A stretch of 64,000 nt of DNA. Origin: Niastella koreensis GR20-10. Lineage in GTDB: Bacteria > Bacteroidota > Bacteroidia > Chitinophagales > Chitinophagaceae. The notes beneath the pieces were generated by a model, which saw only the letters and a list, made by a program, of their open reading frames with translations, made no database searches and was not told where the DNA came from. The DNA lies in assembly GCF_000246855.1 (NCBI RefSeq), contig NC_016609.1:1674001-1738000 (forward strand), given 5' to 3'. Positions 9,731 to 19,824 of this stretch are shown in pieces; position 1 is the first letter of the stretch, and every line of letters begins with the position of its first letter. Made by a program: the position numbers and the translations under genes.

Positions 9731-12649
9731 ATGAACCAGTTTTATTCAAGGATGGCAGGCGGTCTTTTATTGCTGGCCGCTTTAACTACAACAGCACAGG
9801 AAAGGATCGATCTCAACAGTTCACAACAGGTACAATGGAGGCTTACCCCGCAGGACGAAATTGGCCGCGATAGTGTAGCGATGTATAAAGAAGGCTATGA
9901 TAGCAAACGATGGGTGACAGCCGTGGTGCCGGGTTGTGTGTTTACTTCATATGTGCAGGCCGGTTTAGAGAAAGACCCGAATTTCGGTGATAACATTTAC
10001 CAGGTAGATCAGCAAAAATACAATCGCAATTTCTGGTACCGGACTGAGTTTGCAACACCCAGGTTGGGTACAGGCAAAACATGCCGGCTGCATTTCAAAG
10101 GCATCAACCGCAAAGGGGAAGTCTTTTTAAACGGAATAAGAATCGGAATGCTGGATGGATTTATGGAAAGAGGCGATTTTGAAGTAACGAAGTTGTTATC
10201 TAAATCAGGAAAGAATGTGCTCGCTGTGCTGGTGCACTGGCCGGGCAAACCGATTGCCAACCATGCCAGCCCAACGTATATAGCCAGCGATGGCTGGGAC
10301 TGGATGCCATCAGTACCCGGGTTGTTACAGGGTATTGTAAGCGGTGTGTACCTGTCTGTTACCGGCGGGGTGGTGATTGCCGATCCCTGGGTGCGTACGG
10401 AACTGCCAGCTAAAACCAATGCGGAGATCTCATTGAGCCTGGGTTTGAACAATGTGTCCGCAAAAGAAGAAAAAGGCGAGTTATCGGCCGTCATTCAACC
10501 AGGCAATATCGTGCTTACGCAACCGGTGCATTTGCGTGCAGGAGAACATACGGAAATACAGTTTACTACCAATAAGTTTGCGCAGTTAAAGATCCAAAAC
10601 CCACTGCTGTGGTGGCCGAATGGTTATGGCGATCCCAACTTGTATACGTGTACCATCAAATATACCGCTGGTGGCCAGGTGAGTGACAGCACACGCCTGC
10701 AGTTTGGTATTCGCAAATACAGTTACGATACAACAGGCGGGGTGTTGCACCTCAGTATCAATGGCGAAAAGATCTTTGTGCGCGGGGGCAACTGGGGCAT
10801 GAGCGAGTACCTGTTGCGTTGCCGCGGCAGTGAGTACGATGTGAAAGTAAAACTGCACCGGGAGATGAACCTGAATATGATCCGCAACTGGATTGGTTCA
10901 GTAACCGATGAAGAGCTCTATGATGCCTGTGATAAATATGGCATTATGATCTGGGATGATTTCTGGCTCAATTCACATCCCAATTTACCCGATGATGTGT
11001 ACGCATTTAATAAAAATGCGGTGGAGAAGATAAAGCGTTTGCGTAATCATGCTTCTATTGCCGTTTGGTGTGGCGATAACGAAGGATATCCCTTACCTCC
11101 GTTGAACGGCTGGCTGCGCGAGGATGTAAAAACTTTTGATGGCGGCGACCGCTGGTACCAGCCCAATTCGCATTCCGATGCCTTGACCGGCAGCGGTCCC
11201 TGGACCAATTTTCATCCCAACTGGTACTTCACTAAGTATCCCGGCGGTTTTGGCGGAAATGCCGGCTGGGGTTTTCGTACCGAGATCGGAACAGCCGTGT
11301 TCACTACCTATGAGAGCTTTAAAAAGTTTATGCCCGATAGCGCGGCCTGGCCACGATCGGGTATGTGGGATAAACATTTCTTTGGCAAATCGGCCGCCAA
11401 TGCCGGACCAGATAACTACGATGCTGCAGTAAAAAGCTATGGCGCGCCAACCGGCATAGAAGATTATTGCCGTAAAGCGCAACTGGTAAATATAGAAACG
11501 AACAAGGCTTTATACGAAGGCTGGCAGCACCATATGTGGAACGATGCCTCGGGAGTAATGACCTGGATGAGCCAGAGCGCCTATCCCTCGTTTGTATGGC
11601 AGACCTACGATTATTATTACGACCTCACCGGTGCATACTGGGGTGTTAAAAAAGCCTGCGAGCCCTTGCATGTGCAATGGAGCTATGCCGATAATTCTGT
11701 GAAGGTGGTCAATACCACATTGGAGAATCAATCGGGATTAAAAGCGGAAGCCATCATCTATGATCTCAATGGCCGGGTGCAAACAAAGTATAGCAAAACA
11801 GCTACGATAAATGCGTTGCCTGATACCACAACTTCCTGTTTTGATCTTACCTTCAGCACCGAAAACCGGGCGTATAAAAAAACAGCGGTTGCTTCGTCAG
11901 GAGCCGTAGAGGCGCCGGATGCTGCAGCCATTACCGATGGCAACAGTGGCTCGCGGTGGAGCAGTAATTATTCCGATAATGAATGGGTGTATGTTGACCT
12001 GGGTGAGGAACAAATAGTGAAAACAGTAATCCTGAACTGGGAAGCAGCTTATGCGAGCGCTTATAAAATACAGGTATCAGCTGATGCGCAACACTGGACA
12101 GATGTATACAGCACAAGCGAGGGCAGGGGAGTAGTAGAAAAAATATCCCTGACACCGGTAAAGGCCCGCTATGTAAAAATGCAGGGCATTAAAAGGGCCA
12201 CCAGCTTTGGCTATTCAATGTACGACCTGGAAGTATACAGCAATAACCAGCCGGCCCTTACGGAAGTACAATTTATAAAGCTGTTACTTACTGATGCGCA
12301 GGGCAAACTGGTATCGGATAATTTTTACTGGCGCAGTAACAAGCTGGCCGATTATACCGCGCTGGGCAAACTGCCAAAAGCAAAACTGAAATTTGAGTCT
12401 AAGCTGGTGAACAAAGAGGGAAAGGCGGTCATTGACGTGATAGTAAGCAATCCATCAGCGCCGGTAGCTTTTGCCATCCGCGTGCAGGCAATCAGAACAA
12501 GCGATGGCGAACGGTTGTTGCCTGCGATCATGAATGACAACTACTTCACGCTGTTCAAAGGTGAACATAAAAAGATTGAAATAGAATTTGACGCCTCCCT
12601 TTTACAGGGCGGCGGTTATAAACTGATTGTGGAACCCTATAATAAGTAG
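9731..12649 (+). CDS. GH2 beta-mannosidase / exo-beta-glucosaminidase-like hydrolase with discoidin domain
   Basis: This 972-residue secreted GH2 retaining glycosidase has a signal peptide (LLLLAALTTTAQ), an N-terminal sugar-binding jelly roll (about 30-200), an immunoglobulin-like domain and a TIM barrel. The acid/base is in WCGDNEGYP (Glu451) and the nucleophile in GFRTEIGTA (Glu518). The motif EELYDACDKYGIMIWDDFW is shared by GH2 beta-mannosidases and exo-beta-D-glucosaminidases; I cannot separate the two by eye. Residues about 712-840 form an F5/8 type C (discoidin, CBM32-like) domain, with DGNSGSRWSS and WVYVDLGEEQIVKTVILNWE, inserted before the final beta domain. The start codon follows the GH92 stop directly, implying translational coupling. 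In this context beta-mannosidase activity on an N-glycan core is plausible. Confidence 0.88.
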   Translation: MNQFYSRMAGGLLLLAALTTTAQERIDLNSSQQVQWRLTPQDEIGRDSVAMYKEGYDSKRWVTAVVPGCVFTSYVQAGLEKDPNFGDNIYQVDQQKYNRNFWYRTEFATPRLGTGKTCRLHFKGINRKGEVFLNGIRIGMLDGFMERGDFEVTKLLSKSGKNVLAVLVHWPGKPIANHASPTYIASDGWDWMPSVPGLLQGIVSGVYLSVTGGVVIADPWVRTELPAKTNAEISLSLGLNNVSAKEEKGELSAVIQPGNIVLTQPVHLRAGEHTEIQFTTNKFAQLKIQNPLLWWPNGYGDPNLYTCTIKYTAGGQVSDSTRLQFGIRKYSYDTTGGVLHLSINGEKIFVRGGNWGMSEYLLRCRGSEYDVKVKLHREMNLNMIRNWIGSVTDEELYDACDKYGIMIWDDFWLNSHPNLPDDVYAFNKNAVEKIKRLRNHASIAVWCGDNEGYPLPPLNGWLREDVKTFDGGDRWYQPNSHSDALTGSGPWTNFHPNWYFTKYPGGFGGNAGWGFRTEIGTAVFTTYESFKKFMPDSAAWPRSGMWDKHFFGKSAANAGPDNYDAAVKSYGAPTGIEDYCRKAQLVNIETNKALYEGWQHHMWNDASGVMTWMSQSAYPSFVWQTYDYYYDLTGAYWGVKKACEPLHVQWSYADNSVKVVNTTLENQSGLKAEAIIYDLNGRVQTKYSKTATINALPDTTTSCFDLTFSTENRAYKKTAVASSGAVEAPDAAAITDGNSGSRWSSNYSDNEWVYVDLGEEQIVKTVILNWEAAYASAYKIQVSADAQHWTDVYSTSEGRGVVEKISLTPVKARYVKMQGIKRATSFGYSMYDLEVYSNNQPALTEVQFIKLLLTDAQGKLVSDNFYWRSNKLADYTALGKLPKAKLKFESKLVNKEGKAVIDVIVSNPSAPVAFAIRVQAIRTSDGERLLPAIMNDNYFTLFKGEHKKIEIEFDASLLQGGGYKLIVEPYNK

Positions 12650-12650
12650 T

Positions 12651-14147
12651 ATGAAGTTTTTTGTTGTGTTATTGTTGGTTGTTGGTTGGTGTCCGGTAAC
12701 AGGATACGCCAACAAGTACGATCCGGAGCTGCAGTTAGGCAGCGGATTGCAGGACAGTATGGTGGTGCAGCAGAACCGGCCTTTGACTATTTGGGGCAAA
12801 GCGCCCGCTGGTAAGGACGTATCCATTCATGCCGATTGGATGCAGGGATCAGTAACCATAAAGGCGGATGGCGATGGAAGTTTTACAGGCCTCATGAATG
12901 TACCCGCCGTTCAACCCGGCGATTATCGTCCGCATAGTATCGAGGTAACAACCGGAACTTCAACAATTACGCTGAACAACGTATTGATAGGCGAGTTGTG
13001 GTTATGCAGTGGACAGTCGAATATGCAATTCAGCATGAAAGAAGTAACGGATGCGAATAATGAAGTAGCGGCGGCTAATTATCCCAATTTGCGCTTGCTA
13101 AATGTTGGCTTGAACTTCAGCGCCACGCCATATGATTCGTTTTCCGGCAAATGGACAACCTGCCGGCCCAACGTGGTAAAAGACTTCAGCGCTGTGGGTT
13201 ATTATTTCGGGCGCGAACTGCAGCAAAAGCTGAATGTACCTGTGGGTATTATCTTCAGCGGAATTGGCGCTTCTGCCGCCCAGGCCTATGTACCGCAACC
13301 GGTGCTGGCGGCGGATACTATGCTGAACCGCGTATACCTGCAACCTTATTTGAACAGTCCCAGATCAAAAGAAGTAATCAACGGCGGCTTTAGCTTTGAA
13401 AAAGTAACCCGGCCGTTTTTGTTATACAATGCTATTATTTATCCCTTGCGGCATTTTAGTATCCGGGGTGTTTGCTGGTACCAGGGCGAAGCCAACCGAA
13501 AGGAGCGTGATAGTTATACAAAGTTGACGCAGACATTGATCCAAAGCTGGCGGCAGACTTTTCAGCAACCCGATCTGCCTTTCTATTATGTACAGGTAGC
13601 GCCTTACTTCCTGGAAAAAGAAGATCCTACGCTGGCGGATTATGCCTTTTTTCGCGAAGCGCAGGAAAAGGTATCAACGCTGAACAATACGGCCATGGTC
13701 ACCACCATCGATGTAGGCGAAGCAAAGAACCTGCATCCGCATAATAAAAAGCCTATTGGTATCAGATTAGCGAAAACGGCGTTGAACCGTACTTACGGAC
13801 AACTGGATGTTACAGCGCGCGGACCGCAATACCAGTACCTGAAAGTGAGCGGCAAAAAAGCCATCATTCATTTTGAAACGGGCACTACCACCGGTGGTTT
13901 ACAAACAGACAGTAGCAGCGCACCAAAGTTCTTTCTCATTGCCGGCGCCGATCAGCAGTTTTATCCGGCTTTGGCAGCCATCGATGGCGACAGGATTGTT
14001 GTGTGGAGCGATAAAGTAAAAAAGCCGGTGGCAGTACGGTATGCGTTTACCAATTACGCAGTTACCAGCCTGCATAACGGCGCCGGCTGGCCTGTAATTC
14101 CATTCCGTACCGATAACTGGGTTGAACCAACTCCAAAAACCGATTAA
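12651..14147 (+). CDS. Sialate O-acetylesterase-like carbohydrate esterase (SASA domain)
   Basis: This is a 498-residue secreted SGNH-fold esterase. I chose the ATG at 12651, one base after the GH2 stop, because the signal peptide MKFFVVLLLVVGW begins there; an in-frame start at 12627 would lie inside the upstream gene. SASA-family motifs are LWLCSGQSNMQFSM (catalytic Ser123), VCWYQGEAN, and DVGEAKNLHPHNK carrying the Asp/His pair. The family removes O-acetyl groups from sialic acids and from other sugars and plant or fungal glycans. Here it probably deacetylates the mannoside substrate before the glycosidases act. It overlaps the next gene by one base (TAATG), so the two are translationally coupled. 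Confidence 0.9.
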   Translation: MKFFVVLLLVVGWCPVTGYANKYDPELQLGSGLQDSMVVQQNRPLTIWGKAPAGKDVSIHADWMQGSVTIKADGDGSFTGLMNVPAVQPGDYRPHSIEVTTGTSTITLNNVLIGELWLCSGQSNMQFSMKEVTDANNEVAAANYPNLRLLNVGLNFSATPYDSFSGKWTTCRPNVVKDFSAVGYYFGRELQQKLNVPVGIIFSGIGASAAQAYVPQPVLAADTMLNRVYLQPYLNSPRSKEVINGGFSFEKVTRPFLLYNAIIYPLRHFSIRGVCWYQGEANRKERDSYTKLTQTLIQSWRQTFQQPDLPFYYVQVAPYFLEKEDPTLADYAFFREAQEKVSTLNNTAMVTTIDVGEAKNLHPHNKKPIGIRLAKTALNRTYGQLDVTARGPQYQYLKVSGKKAIIHFETGTTTGGLQTDSSSAPKFFLIAGADQQFYPALAAIDGDRIVVWSDKVKKPVAVRYAFTNYAVTSLHNGAGWPVIPFRTDNWVEPTPKTD

Positions 14148-16582
14148 TGAAGCGATCACTGTTTTATATCTTCCTGTTTATTGCGTTGAAGGGTACCGCG
14201 CAAACAGCCTGGTTTATCGATGGCTATCACGGCGGCATCTACGGACATCTGCCCGCCTGGCAAACCAAGTTCATGGTGGAGAAGCTGGCGCAATATCCCG
14301 ATTGGAAATTGAACCTGGAACTGGAACCTGTATCGTGGGACAGTATTGCGGTGCAGGATCCAATAAATTATAAAGCCTTTCAACAATTGATGACTGATCA
14401 ATCGGTCAATGGCCGGATTGAATATGTGAACCCGGCTTACGGCCAGGCGTATATGTACAATATTTCCGGCGAATGTATTATCAGGCAGTTGTATTACGGC
14501 ATGAAAAAACTGCGGCAGCATTTTCCAGACATACAGTTTAATACCTATTCATCGGAGGAGCCTTGTTTCACCAGTGCCTTGCCACAACTATTAAAATCCT
14601 ATGGATTTAAATATGCTTCACTCAAGAATCCAAACACCTGTTGGGGCGGGTATACCCGCGCCTTTGGCGGTGAACTGGTGAACTGGACCGGCCCCGATGG
14701 AAGCTCCATACTTACCTCGCCGAGGTATGCCATAGAAGCTTTCAAACCACATTCCATTTGGGAAACCATTGCCTCGGGCAATAGTAAGGAGTATGTACAA
14801 CAGGCATTTGCTTATGGTATTAAACATCCCGTCGGTATGTGTTTGCAGGACGCCGGCTGGAGTTTTGGTCCCTGGTTGCGGGGTGGCAATGAAACCGGCG
14901 CCAACGGCGTGTATGCCCCAACGAAGTATGTTACATGGAAAGGATACTTTCAAAATATATCAAACGGAAAGGCCGATAAAGACTGGCGCTTCACCCAGGA
15001 AGACGTCCTCGTAGGCCTTATGTGGGGCGCGCAGGTATTACAACGAATAGCACAGCGTGTACGCCATTCGGAGAACAACATCATCCAGGCAGAAAAGCTG
15101 GCCGCGATGTCGGCAGCATGGAAAGGAACCACCTGGCCGGAGAACAGCTTCTCCGCCGCCTGGAGCACCTTGCTATTGTCGCAACACCACGATTGCTGGA
15201 TTGTTCCATACAATGGAAAACCCGGCGATACGTGGGCTGATAAAGTGGTTAGGTGGACGGGTTTCACAAATCACCTCACCGACAGCATCACCCAAAGCGC
15301 TACGCAGCAATTGGCAGGCAAGGCAGGTGAATATGTGCGCGTGTTCAATACCACCGCTGTTGAGCGCGATGAGTTGGTGCGGTATGGCGATCAGTTGTTC
15401 CGCGCAAAAGTACCGGCGATGGGCTATGCAAGCTACAAGTTGAATGCATTGCCATCGGTAAAAGGCGCTTCCGTAACAAAATTGAATAATGGAATGTACC
15501 AGGTAGAAACGGATCTGTATCGACTATTGATAGACCCGGCAAAAGGCGGGGCCATCACCAGTTGGATCGCGAAACAATCTGGTAACAAAGAGTTAGTGGA
15601 AAAAGGAAAGGGCATCAACGAACTACGTGGTAACTTTTACAAAAACGGCGGCATGCAATCCAGCGCCGATAAAGCAGCTGCAATAGAAGTGCTGGAAAAC
15701 GGACCTGCCGAAGTAAAACTGGCCATCAACGGCAGCATCGCCGGTAATTCCTTTACCCAAACGTTGACTGTTCAGCAAGCCGAACCCCGGGTAGACTTCC
15801 AATTAAAAATAGACTGGAAAGATAATCCAGCGATCGGCGAATATTATGATGAACCAAAAGATACCCAGGTAAGAAAAGCATATTACGACGACCGGTTCAA
15901 ACTGCTGACCCTGTTTCCCGTAAACCTGGCAGCACAAAAGATAGTGAAGAACGCACCCTTTGATGTAACCCAAAGCAAACTCACCAATACGTTTTACAAT
16001 CGCTGGGACAGCATCAAGAACAACGTGCTGTTGAACTGGGTGGATGTACAGGATGGGAATGGGGAGTACGGCCTGGCCCTGTTCAGCGATCATACCACCA
16101 GCTATGCACATGGAGAAAACTTCCCGCTTGGTTTAACCATCCAATATTCAGGCAACGGTATCTTCTACCGCAATTATACCCTCGACGGACCTACAGAGAT
16201 CCATTACGCATTACTACCGCACAAGGGTACCTGGGAGGCAGCCGGGTTGTGGGCAGAAGCCAACAAATGGAACGAACCATTGATAGCAACTGCTGCCGCT
16301 GATGAAGGGCAACGCTCTTTGCTGCAAACAGACAGGGGAGTGGAAGTATCTTCCATTACCCATGACGGCCATGCTATGCTGGTCCGGCTCTTTAATGCAA
16401 CTGCAAAAAGCCCGGTGATAAAAGTGTTCGTAGGCTTCATTGCCAAAAGCGCTGTACAGGTAGAACTGGATGGCCGGCAAATAAAAACATTACCTATTCA
16501 TACCGATAAAACCGGGCGAAGCTGGGTGGAATTACCCATCCCGCAATTTGGAATAAGAACCATAAAATTTGAACATGTATAA
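14147..16582 (+). CDS. GH38-like alpha-mannosidase family protein
   Basis: This is an 811-residue protein with a signal peptide (SLFYIFLFIALKGTAQ). The start of the mature chain, WFIDGYHGGIYGHLPAWQT (Asp25, His28, His34), and the segment LLLSQHHDCWIVPYN resemble the metal-binding positions of GH38 N-terminal domains. The C-terminal half (about 390-811) looks like the GH38 beta-sandwich region. GH38 enzymes are zinc-dependent retaining alpha-mannosidases. The metal site reads DGYHGG rather than the usual HxDPGW pattern, so this is a divergent branch and activity is inferred. Its ATG overlaps the SASA stop, and its 3' end overlaps the SGNH gene by eight bases. A role in trimming alpha-mannosides fits the neighbours. 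Confidence 0.75.
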   Translation: MKRSLFYIFLFIALKGTAQTAWFIDGYHGGIYGHLPAWQTKFMVEKLAQYPDWKLNLELEPVSWDSIAVQDPINYKAFQQLMTDQSVNGRIEYVNPAYGQAYMYNISGECIIRQLYYGMKKLRQHFPDIQFNTYSSEEPCFTSALPQLLKSYGFKYASLKNPNTCWGGYTRAFGGELVNWTGPDGSSILTSPRYAIEAFKPHSIWETIASGNSKEYVQQAFAYGIKHPVGMCLQDAGWSFGPWLRGGNETGANGVYAPTKYVTWKGYFQNISNGKADKDWRFTQEDVLVGLMWGAQVLQRIAQRVRHSENNIIQAEKLAAMSAAWKGTTWPENSFSAAWSTLLLSQHHDCWIVPYNGKPGDTWADKVVRWTGFTNHLTDSITQSATQQLAGKAGEYVRVFNTTAVERDELVRYGDQLFRAKVPAMGYASYKLNALPSVKGASVTKLNNGMYQVETDLYRLLIDPAKGGAITSWIAKQSGNKELVEKGKGINELRGNFYKNGGMQSSADKAAAIEVLENGPAEVKLAINGSIAGNSFTQTLTVQQAEPRVDFQLKIDWKDNPAIGEYYDEPKDTQVRKAYYDDRFKLLTLFPVNLAAQKIVKNAPFDVTQSKLTNTFYNRWDSIKNNVLLNWVDVQDGNGEYGLALFSDHTTSYAHGENFPLGLTIQYSGNGIFYRNYTLDGPTEIHYALLPHKGTWEAAGLWAEANKWNEPLIATAAADEGQRSLLQTDRGVEVSSITHDGHAMLVRLFNATAKSPVIKVFVGFIAKSAVQVELDGRQIKTLPIHTDKTGRSWVELPIPQFGIRTIKFEHV

Positions 16583-17969
16583 GAAAATTGTTTCCTCATT
16601 ATTAGCTATAGTGGCCTTGTCAACTGCCAGTGTGGCGCAGGTGCAACGGATGATGCCTTTTCAGGCAGGCGAACGGGTTACTTTTGTAGGCAATAGTATT
16701 ACCGAGGCAGGTTATTACGAGTCGTACATCTGGTTGTATTACATGCTTCATTTTCCGGCACGAAAGATCACCGTATACAACTGCGGCATTGGCGGCGACA
16801 GAGCGCAAAACATTTTAGGCCGCATCGATAAAGACGTATTTGCCAAAAAGCCCACCACCATTTGTGTAACCTTTGGGATGAACGACAGCGGCTATTTTGA
16901 ATACCTGAGTGGCAATGGCGATTCAACCGGGCAACAAAAAGCAAAGGAAAGTAAACGCTTTTTTGATACCATCGAACAGAAGTTAAAAGCTTATGTTCCG
17001 GCGAAAAAGATCATGATCACCTCTTCGTTGTACGATGAGACCATGAAGAACCCCAAGAACTATTTCCCAAAGAAAAGTCTGTCGATGAATACCATTGCAG
17101 CTTTCCAGGAAAAAGCAGCGCAGGACAACCATTGGGGTTTTGTTGACTTCCTGCATCCCATGACAGAAATAACGCTGCGGGAGCAAAGAAAAGATTCGGC
17201 CTTTACCCTCACCAGTTCCGACCGCATTCATCCCGGTAATGCCGGACATTTTGTAATGGCATGGTTGTTTTTAAAACAACAGGGACTGGCAGGAAAACCC
17301 GTTGCCGACATTGCTATCGACGCCGCGGCAAAGAAAATACAGCACCAGGAAAATTGTCAGCTCTCCGCATTGTCAGTAACACCCGGTACCGTACAGGTGG
17401 ATTACCTCGCCAATTCTCTGCCTTTCCCGCAGGATACGGTTTCGCGGATGTGGGAGAACCCGCAGCGCCAGGCCGATGCCTTAAAAGTAATTCCCTTTAC
17501 CGAAGACATGAACCGCGAAATGCTCACCGTACATGGACTGGCCGCCGGTGATTATAGTGTTATGATCGATGGCAAACCCATTGGTAACTGGAGCGGCGAA
17601 CAACTGGGCGCGGGGATAAACCTGGCGCTGGTGAAAACCACCCCGCAGTACGATCAGGCCATGACGGTGTTGTTGCTGAATGAAGAGCGCATGGCGCTGG
17701 AATCGAAGCTGCGTGCTTATTACTGGTTACAGTTCAATTACCTGAAAGAGATCGGCATGCAGTTCAACGATAACAAAGTGGCGATGGATTCTGTAGCGTC
17801 AAGAGCCACACGGGATTGGGCGGTTGCCTCCAAGCGCGATAACTATCGGGCAGCAAGATATGCAGCCGTACGTGCCAGCTGGCAGCGGCAGATAGATGCA
17901 TTGGTAAATGAAATGTATACCCTCAATCAACCAAAGAAACATACTATCAAAATTGTAAAAGCCGGTTAA
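16575..17969 (+). CDS. SGNH/GDSL-family hydrolase
   Basis: This 464-residue secreted esterase begins at the ATG at 16575; the frame also allows a TTG at 16569. A signal peptide (SLLAIVALSTASVAQ) follows. SGNH blocks are VGNSITEAG (Ser41, with Asn in place of the usual GDS Asp), GIGGDRAQN (block II Gly), TFGMNDSGY (block III Asn) and SDRIHPGNAGH (Asp216-x-x-His219). An extra C-terminal region of about 200 residues follows the catalytic domain and is shared by Bacteroidota homologues of unknown substrate. It is the last gene of the mannan locus and ends 4 bases into the convergent AraC gene. Probably a second deacetylase for the same glycan. Confidence 0.87.
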   Translation: MYKKIVSSLLAIVALSTASVAQVQRMMPFQAGERVTFVGNSITEAGYYESYIWLYYMLHFPARKITVYNCGIGGDRAQNILGRIDKDVFAKKPTTICVTFGMNDSGYFEYLSGNGDSTGQQKAKESKRFFDTIEQKLKAYVPAKKIMITSSLYDETMKNPKNYFPKKSLSMNTIAAFQEKAAQDNHWGFVDFLHPMTEITLREQRKDSAFTLTSSDRIHPGNAGHFVMAWLFLKQQGLAGKPVADIAIDAAAKKIQHQENCQLSALSVTPGTVQVDYLANSLPFPQDTVSRMWENPQRQADALKVIPFTEDMNREMLTVHGLAAGDYSVMIDGKPIGNWSGEQLGAGINLALVKTTPQYDQAMTVLLLNEERMALESKLRAYYWLQFNYLKEIGMQFNDNKVAMDSVASRATRDWAVASKRDNYRAARYAAVRASWQRQIDALVNEMYTLNQPKKHTIKIVKAG

Positions 17970-18850
17970 AAGAAGATCCGTTCGCCCACATTGCCGTGTT
18001 TGTGGCGAAAGTCTTTTGGCGTTAGACCTTTTTGACGTTTAAAAGTGCGGTTGAAATTGGAGATGTTGGTAAAGCCGCAGGCGCTGGCAATTTCAGCAAT
18101 GGAATCTTTTGTATCAATCAGCAGGCGGGCGGCATGCCCCAGGCGGATATCATTTAGAAAATCAACAAAGTTCACCCCCGTTTTGGTTTTAAAGAAACGG
18201 CTGAAAGCAGTCTCGGCCATGTTTACCAGCGTGGCCGCTTCTGCCAGCCGTACCGGGCGGTTGAAGTTGGCATTCATAAACTCGATCAGCTTTTCCATGC
18301 GCACACTGTCCATATAGATATAATCCGCATTGTAGATCTTCTCCCCCGAGAGGTAACGGGAATCCGTAGCGATGGCCAGTTCGTTCAGCACGATCATCAG
18401 TCCCACGAGTGAATCAAACCCCGTTTTGTGTTCCAGTTCTTTGATCAGCGGCGCCACGCGTTTGATCGTTTCTTTGGAGAACAGGATGCCTTTGATGGAT
18501 TGTTCAAACAGTTCGCGAATGGAATTGAGCTGGGTCCGCTTCAGCATGGTTTCATGAAACAGGTCGCGGTGAAACTGGATGGTTACCTCGAAGATCTTGT
18601 CGCTTTGGCATTTGTGGGTAAACCAGGCATGCGGGATATTAGGCCCAACCAGCACCAGTTCCAGGTCATCGATCTCCTCCATACTGTCACCCACTACGCG
18701 TTTGACGCCTTTGGCGTTTTCAATAAAGTTCAATTCATATTCCTCATGAAAATGCAGGGGGAAATCGAATTCCGTTTTGAATCTGGCAAACAATGAGAAG
18801 CAGTCCGACTTGGTCAAAGGGGGCGCTTCTTTGAGAATTGATCTGGACAT
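17966..18850 (-). CDS. AraC-family transcriptional regulator
   Basis: This is a 294-residue cytosolic regulator. The N-terminal half is a cupin-like sensing domain (FPLHFHEEYELNFIENAKG, about 30-55, and LVLVGPNIPHAWFT). The C-terminal about 100 residues are the double helix-turn-helix: RLAEAATLVNMAETAFSRFFKTKTG and the signature DSIAEIASACGFTNISNFNRTFKRQKGLTPKDFR. Such regulators bind sugars or metabolites and activate nearby catabolic operons. It is convergent with, and overlaps by four bases, the end of the mannan locus, so it is a candidate controller of that locus; no operator could be tested because the operon promoter lies upstream of the window. Confidence 0.93.
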   Translation of the reverse strand: MSRSILKEAPPLTKSDCFSLFARFKTEFDFPLHFHEEYELNFIENAKGVKRVVGDSMEEIDDLELVLVGPNIPHAWFTHKCQSDKIFEVTIQFHRDLFHETMLKRTQLNSIRELFEQSIKGILFSKETIKRVAPLIKELEHKTGFDSLVGLMIVLNELAIATDSRYLSGEKIYNADYIYMDSVRMEKLIEFMNANFNRPVRLAEAATLVNMAETAFSRFFKTKTGVNFVDFLNDIRLGHAARLLIDTKDSIAEIASACGFTNISNFNRTFKRQKGLTPKDFRHKHGNVGERIFF

Positions 18851-18920
18851 ACTACTAAGTTAATCTAATCCCGGAAAATCATAAATTCCTTTATTTTTCT
18901 TTTTTTGCAGAAATTAGCCA

Positions 18921-19706
18921 ATGAAAAAGCCGGTTCTGGTTCAACTTATTGCCTTATTATTACTCCTCACTTCCTGTCACCGCCTTCCTTTTCCGGCAAG
19001 ACCGTCCGGCGCTATGACCGGGCGGGAATTTTATCGCCTGGCCGACAGTATGAAATGGGATACCCGGGAGCCTATTGCCCAACAACAGATCTTATCGGGT
19101 AATGTGCCGCCCTTCCTGCGAAAGCTTAAACGGGTGCATACATCCATTACAGATAGTACCGGCCACACAATTAAAGCTACCTTTTATGTAACGCCGGATT
19201 ACGTGAGCATTGGAAATGCGAAAGATTGGGCAAGGGTACCCTTAACACCCATAACTGCGCAAATCATTGCCGACAGCCTTCATTGCTTTTTGCCTACCCG
19301 AAAAATGGTGAATGATATTTATTCGCAAGCCAGCGTTAAGCTGGAGCCGGTGCCTTTGTATGCGTTCCGCGATAGCGCCATCACTTTCTGGCATCATCAC
19401 CTGATCATTGAAGGACAGCGAAAAGGGAAAAAAGGACTGATAGCGGGGATAAAAAAAGATGTGGTAAGCAGTGGAAAGATCACCGGCCGCAATGTTGTGA
19501 TCTATGGCTGGCACCAGTTGAACGGAAAACCTATTCAGCCATTGTACGGCGGGCACATAAACTGGTATGTAGATTACAGTCATGGGATCAGGCTGGTGAG
19601 CCGAAATATAAAAGTGGCCGGGCACTTGATGGATTATAAAGATGTATTGTTACATCCCGTTTACCGGAAATTGCTCAGTGATGAAGATTCGGTTCGCAGT
19701 TATTGA
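18921..19706 (+). CDS. Putative lipoprotein of unknown function
   Basis: The 261-residue product begins with a lipoprotein signal peptide (VLVQLIALLLLLTSCHR, Cys at about 16). The mature part is soluble, with the recognisable segments FYVTPDYVSIG, GRNVVIYGWHQLNGKPIQPLYGGHINWYVDYSHGIRLV and DVLLHPVYRKLL. I have the impression of a conserved bacterial hypothetical family carrying the YGWH...DYSHGIRL signature, but no function is known to me. The conserved His, Tyr and Asp residues would fit a hydrolase. It is divergent from the AraC gene, with 70 bases between them that must hold both promoters. Confidence 0.75.
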   Translation: MKKPVLVQLIALLLLLTSCHRLPFPARPSGAMTGREFYRLADSMKWDTREPIAQQQILSGNVPPFLRKLKRVHTSITDSTGHTIKATFYVTPDYVSIGNAKDWARVPLTPITAQIIADSLHCFLPTRKMVNDIYSQASVKLEPVPLYAFRDSAITFWHHHLIIEGQRKGKKGLIAGIKKDVVSSGKITGRNVVIYGWHQLNGKPIQPLYGGHINWYVDYSHGIRLVSRNIKVAGHLMDYKDVLLHPVYRKLLSDEDSVRSY

Positions 19707-19824
19707 TTTTTCTGCCTCATTTAAAATGAAAAAACAGCATTTCTTTCTGTAATGTACAGGAAAAACAGTTTCTAAACCAGCTCCACCAGGTTTTTTTGAT
19801 TGGTGGAAAAGTAAAAAATAAATA

